This document shows, in pieces, positions 35,975 through 47,702 of a stretch of DNA of 64,000 nucleotides. A model generated the notes under the pieces. The model saw only the letters and a list, made by a program, of their open reading frames with translations. It was not told the origin of the DNA and searched no databases. The stretch spans positions 1,737,501-1,801,500 of the forward strand of contig JAREIK010000385.1 in the NCBI GenBank assembly GCA_029783825.1. The letters are read 5' to 3'. This stretch comes from Sapria himalayana (taxonomy: Eukaryota; Streptophyta; Magnoliopsida; Malpighiales; Rafflesiaceae). Position 1 is the stretch's first letter, and every line of letters starts with the position of its first letter. A program made the translations under genes and the position numbers.

Positions 35975-36327
35975 TGATGATATTGGCCTTCTTTTAATGC
36001 ACTTAGGCCTTGAATCTTAATAATAAAACATGGGTCTGCTCTGTTTGATAAATCAATAATGCCGCTCATTAAAATACGTGTGAAGCATGGTTCAACAATT
36101 AAGAATTAAAGATAAGTTTGATATTTCATATTTTAGTAAAGTGTAGCATATAAGCGACATTTTTATTTTTTATTTGTGTGGATCTCATTTTATTTCAATG
36201 TATTGGATTACTCTGCTCTGTTCTTATTTGTGGCGATGTTTCTCTCACATCGAAATTTCTCTTCTTCTTTTTTCTCTGTGTTCTATAAATCCTTGTTTTA
36301 ACAAGGACTTGTAGTTCAAATATAATA
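35975..36327 (+). repeat. 5' LTR of copia-2
   Basis: It begins TGATGATATTGGCC and ends TCAAATATAATA. It matches the 3' LTR along its length with many substitutions and a deletion in the other copy (about 36220-36265 region). A TATA-like CTATAAAT lies near its end. Confidence 0.93.
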
Positions 36328-36559
36328 TATGGTATTAGAGCAAGGTTCTGATCTGTGATTGAAGAATATTTTCGAAACAATCTTTCAAAAATCTTCTCAA
36401 GATAAAACTGTTCTTGTGTTCTTACTCAAATCTAAACAAAAACTCACAGATATGTTAGATCTAGTGTAGATCTATTTAGATTTAAAGATATTTTGTGTTA
36501 ATTAATACTTATCAAATGAGATCCCCAGTTTTTATTCAATTTCTCAAAGATTTTTTGAA

Positions 36560-39500
36560 CAGATTCATTATGACAACTTCAAATCTAAGTTCCTCAAGCT
36601 CAGGGTCCATTCCTGTACACTTTTTAAATAGAGAAAACTTTGATTATTGATTTGTCAAAATGAAAACATTGTTTATATCTCAAGATATTTGGGAACTCAT
36701 GGATATTGGTTATATTATTACACAAAGACCTATCTTCTCTGGAAGAAAAAGAGGTATTAAAACAACGAGAACTAAGAAAAGTAAATGCTAGAGCATTACT
36801 ATTCATCTAACATGGTATTAGTAATGCAATATATTCTCAACTGTTAGGCCGTAATAAGGCAAAACAGGCATGGGATCTTCTTAAATAAGAGTTTCTGAAA
36901 GATAAAAAATTTCGAGGAGCTCTTCTTCACTCTTTAAGAAGTGACTTTGAGAATCTGAGAATGAATAACTCAGACTCTCCCATATTTATCCACTTAGTTC
37001 CTTGATGTAGTTAACCAGTAAAAAATTCATGGTGAACAACACATTACAGAAAATCGAATGGTAGAAAAATTACTTATATGCATGTCTAATAAGTATGATC
37101 CTATTATTGCAGTTATAGAAGAAATGAAAGATCTGTTAGAAATGACAATTCAACAAGTTCTCAACTCATTGAAATCATACAAAAAATGACTGCTCAAAAG
37201 AGAAATGAGAAACATGAAATGAAAAAGGAGAAAACAGTTAACTAAAACACAAGGGAGAAAGAAGACAACCATGTATGTTAATAAAAATAAATCAAGAGGT
37301 AAAAGTAAAAGTCAAATATCCTCTATAACATCTAATATACCTCACTTGAGGAGCACTCCTATCTCTTGTAACATATGCAAGAGAAATAACCACAATGAGA
37401 AAGATTGTTGGTTCAAAACTAAGAACCAATGTCTAAACTATAAAGGGTTTAGACATTTTTCTAAGAATTGTAGGTTAAGACATATTCAATATTCTAGTTA
37501 TGCAGAGGAAGCATCCTCTATAGAACACATATTTATGTGTCAGAAACTAAGAATAACCCTTCTTCAAATATATGGTTTTTGGACAATGATTGTTCAAATA
37601 ACATGTCTAAAAATCATAACATATTTGTGAGTTTATAACCTCTAATAAATTCATAAGTTAAGTTAGAAAATAGTGATCTTGTCCAAGCAAAAGCAAAAGG
37701 CAAAGTTACTGTTTCCATCCTTACTGGAGAAAAGGTCATCAATGATGTACCACTAGTACCTTCATTGGACCAGAATCTCCTTAGTGTTAGATTATTAATG
37801 AGAATGGATATAACTTGGTTTTTAAAATAATGTATGCATTCTACACAATCAAGAGTCCAAAATCCCTCTCTAGACAGTAAAAAAGTCTAGTGGGGGGATT
37901 TTCCCATTGACTCTTGATCAGTGGAAAACTATAATAGTTTAAAATTACATTCAAAAAATCAACTCATGAGTGGCTTACCTTCTAACCTAAACATTCTCAC
38001 TTCAATATGTGAGGAATGTGGCATGGGCAAGCAATCCAAACAAAGCTTTCTCAAAAGAATTGCCTAGAGAGCATCCCAACCTCTTGAATTACTTCATGTT
38101 TAAATATTTGGACCAATGTCGGTTCATTCCTTGGCAAACAATTGTTATTTTTTGTTGTTTGTCGATGACTGTACATGAATGATGTGGGTCTACTTCTTGA
38201 AATATGAGGCTAAAGCCTTTGAGTATTTTAAAAGGTTTTTACATTTAACATAAAGATAATCTAGTATGAGTATTAAAACACTCATAACAGATAAAGGTGG
38301 TGAGTTTCTATCACAGAAATTTAATAATTTCTGTGAACAAAGAGAAATTCAGGGACCCTCGACTACTTCCTACTCACTATAATAGAAAGATGTTGTGGAG
38401 AGGAAAAATAGAAGTGTAGTAGAAATTTCTAGAATACTATTGGGCGAGAAATAATTGTCTAAACAATATTGGGCAGAAGCTGTTAACACAACAGTCAATT
38501 TGTTTAATAAATGCCCAACTAAAGCTTTAAAAAATATCACTCCATTATAGGCTTGGAGTGGGAGAAAACCAAATATACACCACTTAAAAGTGTTTGGGAG
38601 TGTCTACTACTCTCACATATTGAATCCTATTAGATCTGAGTTGGACTCTAAGAGTCTAAAATGCATTCTAGTAGGATACAGTCTACAATCCAAGGGTTAT
38701 GGACTATACTTACTAGAAACAAAAATATTTTTGATAAGCAGAGATGTTATCTTCGATGAGAATACTAAATGAGAAAGCAACATGCAAAAAGCAAAATGCT
38801 GATGTGCAAAAAATAAGTATACAAGGATAGAATCAAATTTTTTTGGTGGAGAATAATGATATTGAAAGCAAGCTAATGTATGATTCTAGTTCTCATTCTG
38901 AGTCAAATATAGAAATAGATATGCATGATATAATTAATATACCAGTTAAGTATAAGACCATAGAAAAGATATACTAATAGTGCAATTACTCTTTAGTTAA
39001 GTGCCTCAACTATGAAAAGGCAGTAAAACACCAAGTATGAATTAATGTTATGAAGACAGAAATATTTGCCATATATAAAAACCATACTTGGACATTAGTG
39101 GACTTACCGCAAAATAAACAATTTATTTAAGTTAAGTGGCTGTTTAAGATTAAGAATCAACCAAATAGTCTTCAACACATATATATAAGTCCAAATTAGT
39201 GGTCAAGGGTTATTCCCAAAGGGCTAGTTTAGATTATTTCGAAACCTTTGCTCTGGTAGCAAAGTTAGAAACTGTTAGGTTTCTAATAGCTCTAGCTAGA
39301 CAAAAAGGATGAGCTCTATTCCAGCTAGACATAAAATCTACATTCTTACATAGTAACTTGAAGGAAGAAATCTATATAGAACAACTCATTGGGTTTGTAA
39401 AACAAGAGACTGAGCATTGCATTTATAAATTAAACAAGGTTCTCTATGGGTTGAAACAAGCACCCCATGCTTGGTATCAACAAATAAACTTATACTTATT

Positions 39501-40500
39501 GAATCATGAATTTAAAAGAAGTATGAGTGATATAATATTATATATTAAGAGAGTAGAAATTTTGGAATAATAATGGTGTCAATCTATGTAGATGACATAA
39601 TTTTCACAAGTAACAAATCCAAATTAGTTGAAGCCTTTAGACATGACATGTCAAAGAAATATTAAATATCAGACTTAGGCTCACTTAACCACTTCTTGGG
39701 GTTTGAAATAATTCAAGACTCAAGTGGTGTAGTAGTATGCCAAACAAAATATGTTCAATTAATACTAAAAAATATGGCATGGAGGATTGTAATCCTACTT
39801 ATACTCCATTAATTGTAAACTAAAAACTGATTCTTGCCCAAGGCAAAATAATTAATGGTAAATTATATAGAAGTCTAATTGGTAGTCTATTGTATGTATC
39901 TATCACACGACCCAATATTGTGTATACAGTACACTTTCTGTCTAGATTATGCATGCACCTAACCATATTCATTTAGTGCTATTAAATGAATTTTAAGGTA
40001 TCTTAAAGGCACCTTAGACTCAGTATTAACATATTCAAGAAGCAAACACACTAAGATAACCAATTACTATGATAGCGATGGGGGGGGGTGTCTTGAAGAC
40101 TATCGAAGCATATCTGGATATGTCTTCACACTAGGAACTAAAGTTGTATCTTGGTTATCCAAGAAATAATCTATAGTTGTACTATCCATTATTGAAGCTG
40201 AATATGTTTCTACTTCAATAATAATCTCACATGCATTGTGAATAAGGAAGCTACTGACTGACTTGGATGAAATTGTAAAAGAACTGACTACTATACTATG
40301 TGACAATTAGTTCACTATTTTCATTGCTAGTAATGCTGTGATGCATAGCAGAACAAAACATATAGGACTTAAGTATCATTTTATTAAAGATACAATTGAA
40401 ACTAATGAAATCTAGTTTATTTTTTGTAGATCAAAAGCAAAGTTAGCTGACACTTTCACTAAATCACTACCTAAAGAAAAGTTGGTTTACCTAAGAGAAA
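36560..40500 (+). pseudogene. copia-2 gag-pol
   Basis: Gag: NRENFDYWFVKMKTLFISQDIWELM (split here as NRENFDYWF and MKTLFISQDIW, about 36630-36700). A zinc knuckle CNICKRNNHNEKDC is intact near 37367; a second, CLNYKGFRHFSKNC, lacks one Cys (Tyr). The protease centre reads DNDCSNNMS instead of D-S/T-G (about 37580). Integrase: CEECGMGKQSK, VDDCT, TDKGGEF and VVERKN (about 38010-38410). Then FGSVYYSHILNP...ISRDVIFDENTK (38590-38772). RT: WLFKIKNQ, LYGLKQAPHAWYQQ (39440-39480), VDDIIFTSN (about 39587) and ISDLGSLNHFLGFEI. RNase H follows to about 40490 (KAKLADTFTKSLPKEKL). Stops and frame shifts interrupt it throughout. Confidence 0.9.
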
Positions 40501-40537
40501 GCTGAGACTCATACCCATTATATCAAATGGGAGATAA

Positions 40538-40853
40538 TGATGATATTGGCCTTCTTTTGATGCACTCGGGCCTTGAATCTTAATATTACAACACTGAGAT
40601 GATTTGTTTGATAAATCAATAAAGCCACTCATTAAAGCGTATGTTAAGCACGGTTCATACATTTAGATTTAAAGGTATGTTTGACTTTTTATATTTTAGT
40701 AAAGTGTGATATATAAGTAACATTTTTATTTGTATTCGTGTGGATCTCATTTTATTTCAATCTCTTGGATTACTGTGCTCTATTCTTCTTTTTATTCTTC
40801 TTTGTATTCTATAAATTCTTGTTTTAACAAGGAATTATAGCTCAAATATAATA
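40538..40853 (+). repeat. 3' LTR of copia-2
   Basis: It begins TGATGATATTGGCC and ends CTCAAATATAATA, followed by the ATGAG duplication. It is about 37 bp shorter than the 5' LTR. Confidence 0.93.
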
Positions 40854-40858
40854 ATGAG

Positions 40859-41380
40859 GATGAAAAGTTGATTGTATGATAAGACTGATAATGATAAAAT
40901 TAAAAATAAAATTATTATTATTAATATTGAAATAGTTATCATCAATGATAGATAAGATAAAGAAAAATTATATGAAGATGATATGGTCATGACTAACATA
41001 TATCTCCTGCATGTCAGGAAGTATGAGTATTCAAAATGAGAGAGTGAAAAGAAAATTAAATAATTGATATTACATGTTTTAATTTAACAAGAAAATTAAA
41101 AGTGTATAATATATACAAAATAGTGATAAAACTTAGTTGATTTGATTTGATTTGATTGAATCAAATATATCTGAATCATCAAATATGATAGGATGTTGAA
41201 TATTTATTCAATATGTGGAAAGTATATATCATTAAATATGATAAAATATAGTTCTGTTTTGCCAAGATGTAAAAATATACACAGGCATATGAGCCTTAAG
41301 TTTGCTGAATTTTCGTTTTTTTTGAATCTAACTTTGAATTATATATTGACAAAAATAAACCTATTTCATTTAAATTTAAA
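40859..41380. other. AT-rich spacer after copia-2
   Basis: This should be the continuation of the DNA that copia-2 entered, possibly the LINE 3' part. I could not recognise LINE coding in it. Confidence 0.35.
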
Positions 41381-41550
41381 TGAGAGAGAGAGAGAGAGAA
41401 AGGAGGGGTGATGGAGAAGGGGGGGTAACTGAGAAAGGGAGGAAGAGGGAAGGAGGGAGGGATGGAGGGAGGGATGAATGGAGAAAGAGGAGGAGAGAGA
41501 AAGAGAGAGAGATGGAGAGGAAGGAAGAGAGGGAGGGGAAGGTGGGGATG
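41381..41550. repeat. Purine-rich (GA/GGA) low-complexity tract
   Basis: Almost pure A/G on the plus strand, built on GAGA, GGGAGG and GGATGG. A similar GA-rich patch lies just beyond the other side of copia-3 (46331-46380), so copia-3 seems to sit inside one microsatellite region. Confidence 0.85.
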
Positions 41551-41611
41551 GTGTCGGTGAAATAAACTGTTTATTTCTATGATTTAACCGTATAAACAAG
41601 AATATATTCTC

Positions 41612-41955
41612 TTAATAGAAATATATAAACAAGAAGTCACCACTTAATAAAAAAATACATGAGAAAGATTCTTTAAAACGAGGATACATATGCTGTTTTA
41701 CAAGTTAGAATATATATAAGAAAATAAATAGGGAAAGTCATTAATTCAGCCATTAATTCAGCAATTATTCGGCCATTAATTCACAAAGAAACAAAAATAG
41801 AAAAACTAAAAATATAGGAACATGGAAGGATTCACGCAATAGTAACTCCGTGCCGCACTTCTTCATTGTTTAGGGTTTTTTTTATTAAAACTAAAAGCCC
41901 TAATAGGCTTAAGAGAGAAAGTGGGCCACCTGATATGAGCTTAACCCTCATTACA
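41612..41955 (-). repeat. 3' LTR of copia-3
   Basis: In element orientation it starts TGTAATGAGGGTTAAGC and ends TTCTATTAA. It shares CACGCAATAGTAACT, a GGGTTTTTTTTATTAAAAC patch and GGATACATATG words with the other LTR. Confidence 0.9.
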
Positions 41956-41999
41956 ATCTTCCCCTCCAGCCCAACATAAGATGAGATTACACACTAACA

Positions 42000-44900
42000 T
42001 TTTAGTTAGAGCCCATGCTGGTTGACCCAGCACAAAACTTCAGCTTCTCTTTAGTAACAGCTTTTGTCATTATATCACAAGAATTAAAATATGTGTGAAT
42101 ATTTTTAAGCTTCAGAATCTTTTTTTTTCAATGACATCTCATATCCAAAGATATCTCACATCAATGTGCTTTGTACGGGAATGATACGAAGTATTCTTGC
42201 CCAAGTTCATAGTCTTTGACTATCACAAAACATAACATACTCATCTTATATTAAGCCAAGCTCTTGGACAAATTTCTTCATCCATAATATTTCTTTTGCT
42301 ACTTCAGTTACTACTATATATTCTGCCTCAATAGTATAAAAAGTAACACACTTCTGTAACTTAGACTACCATGAAATAGCTCTCCTTGTAAGAGTGAATA
42401 AAAAACTAGAAGTTGACTTTCTACCATCTAGGTCACCTGCTATGTCAGTATCTGTAAAGCCTTCTAACACTGGTTTAGAACCCCCAGTACTCAAACACAA
42501 TTTTGATGTACCCCTCAAATATTTGAATATCCATTTCACAACTTCCCAATGCATATTTCTTAGATTTGAGAGAGATCTACTCACTGTACTAACTTCATGT
42601 GTAATCTCAGGCCTTGTACAAACCATACAATACATAAGACACCCTACTACTGAGGAGTAAGGAATAGAGGCCATTTTTTCTTTTCATCTGTTGTAGCAGG
42701 GCATAAGCTTTTGCTACGCTTAAAGTGAATGGCTAAAGGTGTGCTAATTGGCTTAGCATCTTTCATATTAAATATTTCACACATGCATTCAACGTACTTT
42801 TTTTATGACAACCACATCTTCTTTTCCTGTCTCGAGTAATTTGCAGGCCCTGAGTCTTTCATGTTGAAAGACTTGAACAACTCCTCTTTTAACTTGCTAA
42901 TCAATCTTGAATCATTCCCTACTATTAACATATCATCAACATAAAGTAAAAGAATAATGAAGTTACCATCTTTAAACTTCTTGTAATAAACACAATGATC
43001 TACATCTATCCTCTTATACTAGTGGCTTTCCATAAAAGAATCAAACTTCTTGTACAACTGCCTTGGTGCTTGCTTCAGCCTATAAAGACTCTTTTTTAAT
43101 TTATAAACCATGTTCTTCTTACCTTTTACTTCAAAACCCTCGAATTGTGATATGTAAATTTCTTCATTCAAATCACCATGAAGAAAAGTAGTCTCCACAT
43201 TTAACTATTCAAGCTCGAGGTCTAAACTAGCAGTCAAACCCAAAACAACTCTGATTGAAGGCATTTTCACAACTGGAGAGAATATCTCATCAAAATCAAT
43301 ACGATTTTTTTGCCCAAAACCTTTCACTACCAACTGAACTTTATATTTCAGCAAATTTTCATCACTATGTTTCTTCAACTTGAACACCCATTTGTTCTGT
43401 AATGCCTTTATGCGCTTTGGAAGTTTCGCCAACTCATAAGAGTCATTCTTTAACAAAGAATGTATTTCTTTCTGCATAGCTTTTATCCAGCTTACCATAT
43501 CTGCACGAGTATGTACTTCTTAAATGTTCTCTGGCTCCCCCTCATCAGTAATAAACACATACTCTGAAAAAGGATACTTGGATGATCGACGCTTTTACAG
43601 TTGGTCATTCTAATTTGTGGTTCAGAAATGACTTGTTGAAGAGGCTACTCTCCTTGCTCAATAGCTTGATCACTCTCTGGCATCTCATCATCAATCACTA
43701 TCTCTAGAGCTTCATCACTAATCATCTCTACTTCCCCAACTATAGTATGCTGCAAAGGAAAATGAATAACTGTAGGATCAATAACACTATTACTGATAGC
43801 TTTCACCTTTTCAGTCTTCTCACAATCTGAAATCATTTGATCATCATAAAATATTACATCTCTACTTCTGAAAATTTTCTTTTTCATTGGATCTCATAAT
43901 ATGTACCCAAACTCTTCATTCCAATAATTAACAAGGATACATGAAAAAGCATTGTCATTAAACTTTGACATTTGCTCTTTAGGTATATGTGCAAAAGCCT
44001 TGCACCCAAAAACCTTAAGATATTTGTAAACAACATCTTTTCCTGTCTATACCTTCTCTGAGATGACAAACTCCAAAGGAACTAATAGAGACCTATTTAT
44101 CAAATAATAAGCAGTATGAATAGCTTCACCCCAAAATACTTTGTGTAGCTTTACCATTTTTAGCATGTATCTTACCTTCTCAATAATAGTGCAGTTCATC
44201 CTTTATGCAACACCATTGTGCAATGGAGTACCAAGAACTGTCTTCTCATGTCTAATACCATGTGTTGTGTAGTAGTTTCCAAACTTCTTTGATGTATACT
44301 CACCTCCATTATTAGTACGAAGATACTTCAAAAGCTTTTCTGTCTTTCTTTCAACTGCAGCATGAAATTTTTGGAAAAATTGATACACTTGATCTTTGGC
44401 CTTTAACAGATAAATATACACATTTGTTGATGCATCATCAAAGAATGTGACAAAATATCTATGTTCACCCAAGAACTCCACCTCAGAGAGACCACAAACA
44501 TCAGAATAAACCAAATTCAACATATCAGTTTCCTTTTTGTAGATTTAGAAAATGAAACTCTGATGTTTTCCAAATAAATAATAATCATAAGGGTTAAGAC
44601 AGTTACCATTAGTAAAATAAATGAGAGCCTTTTTGGCTAGAATATTTAACCCTTTCTCACTCATGTGAGCCGATCTTTTGTGCAATAAATTTGGGGAGGA
44701 ACCATCTTCAGCTACATTCAATTCATCTCTATGAATTTTCATAACTATCCTATAAAGTGTGCTTCTAACCTTACATCTAGCAGCTACTAATGAACATTTG
44801 GTAATCTTTTATTTACCATTACCAAAGTAATTTACATATCCTTCCCAATCCAAGGCAACTCCAAAAATAAGATAAAGACATAAGTCAAGAACATGTCGCA

Positions 44901-45960
44901 CATTTCTCAGAGACAATGAACAACCAACATCTGTCTATATGCAAATATCACCAATACTAGCAATCTTTGAGTAGCTGGTGTTACTCATCTTCACAGTACC
45001 AAAATCTGTTAGCTTGTATTGTGTGAAGAACTCCTTATTAGGAGTAACATGATAAGAAGCTATTGTATCAATAATCCACTCGACATCATTGCCTATTACA
45101 AGCAAATATTCTTCATCTCCAAAAATTAGAACTGCTACATATTCATCAAATAAAATAGTTGTCGTATTTTTATTTTCATCTTTCCTCTGATTTTTGCCTT
45201 ATTTTTTGTCCTCATTCCAAGCAAAATAGTTTCTTCTGATATATCCTTCCTTACCACAATGATAACACTTTCCACTTGCACTAGACTTTTCTCTACATTG
45301 TGAGCTGCCTTAGGATTTACCATGACCCATAGGTCCTCTATTTTTACATCTTCACCTATTCTCTATGATAAGAGCCTCGGTCTCAGAAGATATTCATTGT
45401 TCCTTCCTCTTGGCTTCTTCATTAAACAAACTATCTTTTACCATATTTATGGTTAACTTGTCATTATGAGCAGAGTTACTAAGTGAGATAACTAAAGTAT
45501 CCCAATTAACTGGCTAAGAACTTATAAATAATAGTGCTTGCAACTCCTCTTTAATCTTCATCTTCATAACATTTAACTGGTTCACCAATCCTTGAAACTC
45601 ACTAGTATGCTCTGCCACACTATGCTCATTTCTATACTTCAAATTTACTAGCCTTCTAATCAAAGTGGTTTTATTCTGTGCAATCTTTCGTTCATACATA
45701 AATTCTCATTTTTTCTAAAGCTCGGTAGCAACAGTCTCCTATGATACATGATGAAACATGCTCTGGTCTACCCACTATCTGATTAGGGCTACTTTTTTTG
45801 TGCATGATCTTCCATTCTGTCTCTAACATATTTATGTGTTTACTTTTATCCCCATCAATAGGCACATATAAATCCTTACAATAAAGAATATCTTCCTTTT
45901 TGTCTTCCAAATAGAATAATTTGACGAGGTTAGTCTAATCATAGTGGCTCCCAAGGAATC
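42000..45960 (-). pseudogene. copia-3 gag-pol, Tnt1-like order
   Basis: Minus strand. Gag is at about 45930-45400 (LVNLKYRNEHSVAEHTSEF). The zinc knuckle CYHCGKEGYIRRNY (about 45270) has His and the last Cys both changed to Tyr. A protease-like WIIDTIASYHVTP is near 45090-45050. Integrase: SDVCGLSE, FVTFFDDAS, LRTNNGGEYTSKKF and TPLHNGVA (44523-44203). The post-integrase SRDVIF is at about 43855. RT: NKWVFKLKKHSDENLLKYK (about 43410), KLKKSLYRLKQAPRQLYKKFD, and an intact LYVDDMLIVGND (about 42920). RNase H: YCMVCTRPEITHEVSTVSR, TDTDIAGDLDGRKSTS and IEAEYIVV (42640-42310). Stop codons break the frame, but long pieces stay open, so it is less decayed than copia-1. Confidence 0.9.
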
Positions 45961-46021
45961 TTATATCTTTAAATCAACACCAAACACAATATCCAAGCAA
46001 CGAAACATCCTCTGATACCAT

Positions 46022-46335
46022 TTAATAGAAATACATAAACAAGAAGACACCACTTAATAGAAAATACATGATAATGATTCTTTAAAATGAGGATACATAT
46101 GTTGTTTTACAAGTTAGAATATATAGAAGAAAATGAATAGAAAAAACCAATAATTCAGCAATTATTCAGCCATTAAATTACAAAGAAACAAAAACAAAAA
46201 AACTGAAAACATAGAAACACGGAAGGATTCGCGCAATAGTAACTACATGCGGTGCTTCTTCGGCCCTTAGGGTATTTTTTTTATTAAAACCTAAATCCCT
46301 AATGGGCTTAAGAGAGAAAGTGAGCCACCTGAGAT
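46022..46335 (-). repeat. 5' LTR of copia-3, outer end truncated
   Basis: It matches 41612-41940 with scattered differences. After CCACCTGAGATG it passes into GA-rich repeat and lacks the CTCATTACA end. Confidence 0.88.
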
Positions 46336-46383
46336 GGAAGAGAGAGAGTTAGAGAGGTGGAAGAGGGAGATGGAGAAGGATAC

Positions 46384-46417
<34 letters not shown>

Positions 46418-46455
46418 CTCTCTCTCTATATCTCTCTCTATCTCTCTATATATCT
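46331..46455. repeat. Compound GA / CATA / TA / TCTC microsatellite
   Basis: A GA-rich run is followed by CATACATA, a TA run and CTCTCTATAT units. It lies about 350 bp upstream of the FLA start codon. Confidence 0.9.
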
Positions 46456-46732
46456 AAATTTAGCCGAAAGAAGGTAATCAAATTCCCAAGGGTTATTTTT
46501 AGAACATGGCAGCAATATTCAATACCAAGTTCAAGTTAATTAAATTGAAACATGGAAATTTGTAATTGTCTCATGCCCTGAGTTGTCGGCATGATCAAAA
46601 GAACCGCCGTGTTCCTCTGATCACTCGAGCTTTCTAACCAGATAACAGTCTTCTTCTACATATGCGGAAAGTCGAGCAAGCGTCTTCAGTTCAGAATAGA
46701 CCGATTCTTTTGTTCACTCATTCATAAATTCA

Positions 46733-46740
46733 CATATAAA
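46733..46740 (+). promoter_or_regulatory. Probable TATA box of the FLA gene
   Basis: ATATAAA within CACATATAAAACC lies about 65-70 bp before the preferred ATG (46803). A start site about 30 bp downstream would leave the ATG at 46761 very close to the cap, which favours the second ATG. Confidence 0.5.
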
Positions 46741-46802
46741 ACCTGCCACCACAACTCTCCATGTTGTTGTCTTCTCCGTTCCCATGCAACAACACTGAAG
46801 GT

Positions 46803-47702
46803 ATGTCTCGCTGGTTCTCTGTCTCCCCATACCCTCCACTATTCTTCCTTCTCATCCTCGCTACCACGACTATTTCATTCAATATAACTTCCATACTCAA
46901 CGAATATCCAGATTTCAGCTTATTCAATCATCATCTCACCCAAACACAGCTTGCCAAAGAAATCAATGGCCGTGAAACGATAACTGTCCTCGTCGTTGAA
47001 AATGGCAACATGTTTCCCATCACTTCTCTCCCTGTGGATGTCATCAAGATGATTCTCAGCGTCCACGTGTTACTTGATTACTACGACGTCTCCAAGCTCC
47101 AGACTTTGCCCAATGGCACTGCATTGGTGACCACGCTGTTACAGACCACTGGAGAGTTCATCGGCCAGCAAGGCTTCTTGAATGTGACGGACTTGAGCAC
47201 CGGAGGAGTCGCTATTGGTTCCGCCGTCCCTGATTCGATTATCGGCTCGAACTTGGTCAAGTCCATTGCTTCTCAACCATATGATATTTCCGTTTTGCAG
47301 ATTAGTAACGTTATCGTACCTCCCGGCATTAACAAGAATGCGCCACCCTCTCCTGATCCCGTTGTGCCATCTCCTCCGGTCGTTCCCTTTCCTTTTGTTC
47401 CGTCTCCGGTCGTTCCCACTCCGGCTGTTCCGACTCCAGCTGTTCCGATTCCGGTGGTGCTACCTCCCCCACCGCCGGATTTTCCTGTGTTACTTCCGCC
47501 TCCCCCACCGCCAGACTTTCCTGTGTTACTGCCGCCTCCCCCACCGAATGATACACCTGATCCTGATTCTCCGCCCTCAGTTTTTCCTCCCAGCGATGAT
47601 TCATCAGCGGAATCAACCAAATGTAAGATTGCTGTGATGTTGCTGCATGCTGCTTTTAGTTTTGCATTCGTTTTGATATTTCTACCAGTTGGGTTCACAT
47701 AA
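46803..47702 (+). CDS. FLA: Fasciclin-like arabinogalactan protein, single FAS1 domain, GPI-anchor type
   Basis: FLAs are secreted cell-wall/plasma-membrane glycoproteins in adhesion and wall development. From the ATG at 46803 the product has 299 residues: a signal peptide of about 25 residues (hydrophobic LFFLLILATTTI), then one FAS1 domain. This starts NITSILNEYPDFSLFNHHL and carries TVLVVENG, the H2-like LSVHVLLDYYD and TALVTTLLQTTG. A roughly 100-residue Pro-rich region follows with PAVPTPAVP and repeated LPPPPP-DFPV units (candidate arabinogalactan and extensin-type hydroxyproline glycosylation sites). The C-terminus is a hydrophobic tail (VMLLHAAFSFAFVLIFLPVGF), fitting GPI addition near DDSSAES. 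NxS/T sites are visible. An upstream in-frame ATG at 46761 would add 14 residues before the signal peptide. No intron is needed, as usual for the family. The layout resembles the single-FAS1 FLA3/FLA14 group, but subgroup is uncertain. Confidence 0.93.
   Translation: MSRWFSVSPYPPLFFLLILATTTISFNITSILNEYPDFSLFNHHLTQTQLAKEINGRETITVLVVENGNMFPITSLPVDVIKMILSVHVLLDYYDVSKLQTLPNGTALVTTLLQTTGEFIGQQGFLNVTDLSTGGVAIGSAVPDSIIGSNLVKSIASQPYDISVLQISNVIVPPGINKNAPPSPDPVVPSPPVVPFPFVPSPVVPTPAVPTPAVPIPVVLPPPPPDFPVLLPPPPPPDFPVLLPPPPPNDTPDPDSPPSVFPPSDDSSAESTKCKIAVMLLHAAFSFAFVLIFLPVGFT

Larger units (their letters stand above)
35975..40853 (+). mobile_element. Ty1-copia retrotransposon, complete but degenerate, copia-2
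   Basis: Full structure, 4879 bp: LTRs at 35975-36327 and 40538-40853, a perfect 5-bp duplication ATGAG (35970-35974 and 40854-40858), a PBS TGGTATTAGAGC (36330-36341) close to the initiator Met-tRNA type, and a purine-rich AAATGGGAGATAA before the 3' LTR. LTR ends are TG...TA rather than TG...CA. The order protease-integrase-RT-RNase H identifies copia. It inserted into or beside the LINE remnant. Confidence 0.95.
41612..46335 (-). mobile_element. Ty1-copia retrotransposon, nearly complete, copia-3
   Basis: The LTRs are 41612-41955 (3' LTR of this minus-strand element) and 46022-46335 (5' LTR). A minus-strand PBS TGGTATCAGAGG (46020-46009) lies next to the 5' LTR. A purine tract GGAGGGGAAGAT sits just before TGTAATGAGGG, the LTR start. 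The outer end of the 5' LTR lacks about 20 bp and runs into GA-rich repeat, so no target duplication can be paired. Gag-pol lies between in order on the minus strand. Confidence 0.9.

Noticed and set aside
47215..47637. Plus and minus open frames of 95-141 codons overlapping FLA
   Set aside because: Shadow frames of the Pro-rich coding repeat; the FAS1 frame explains the region.
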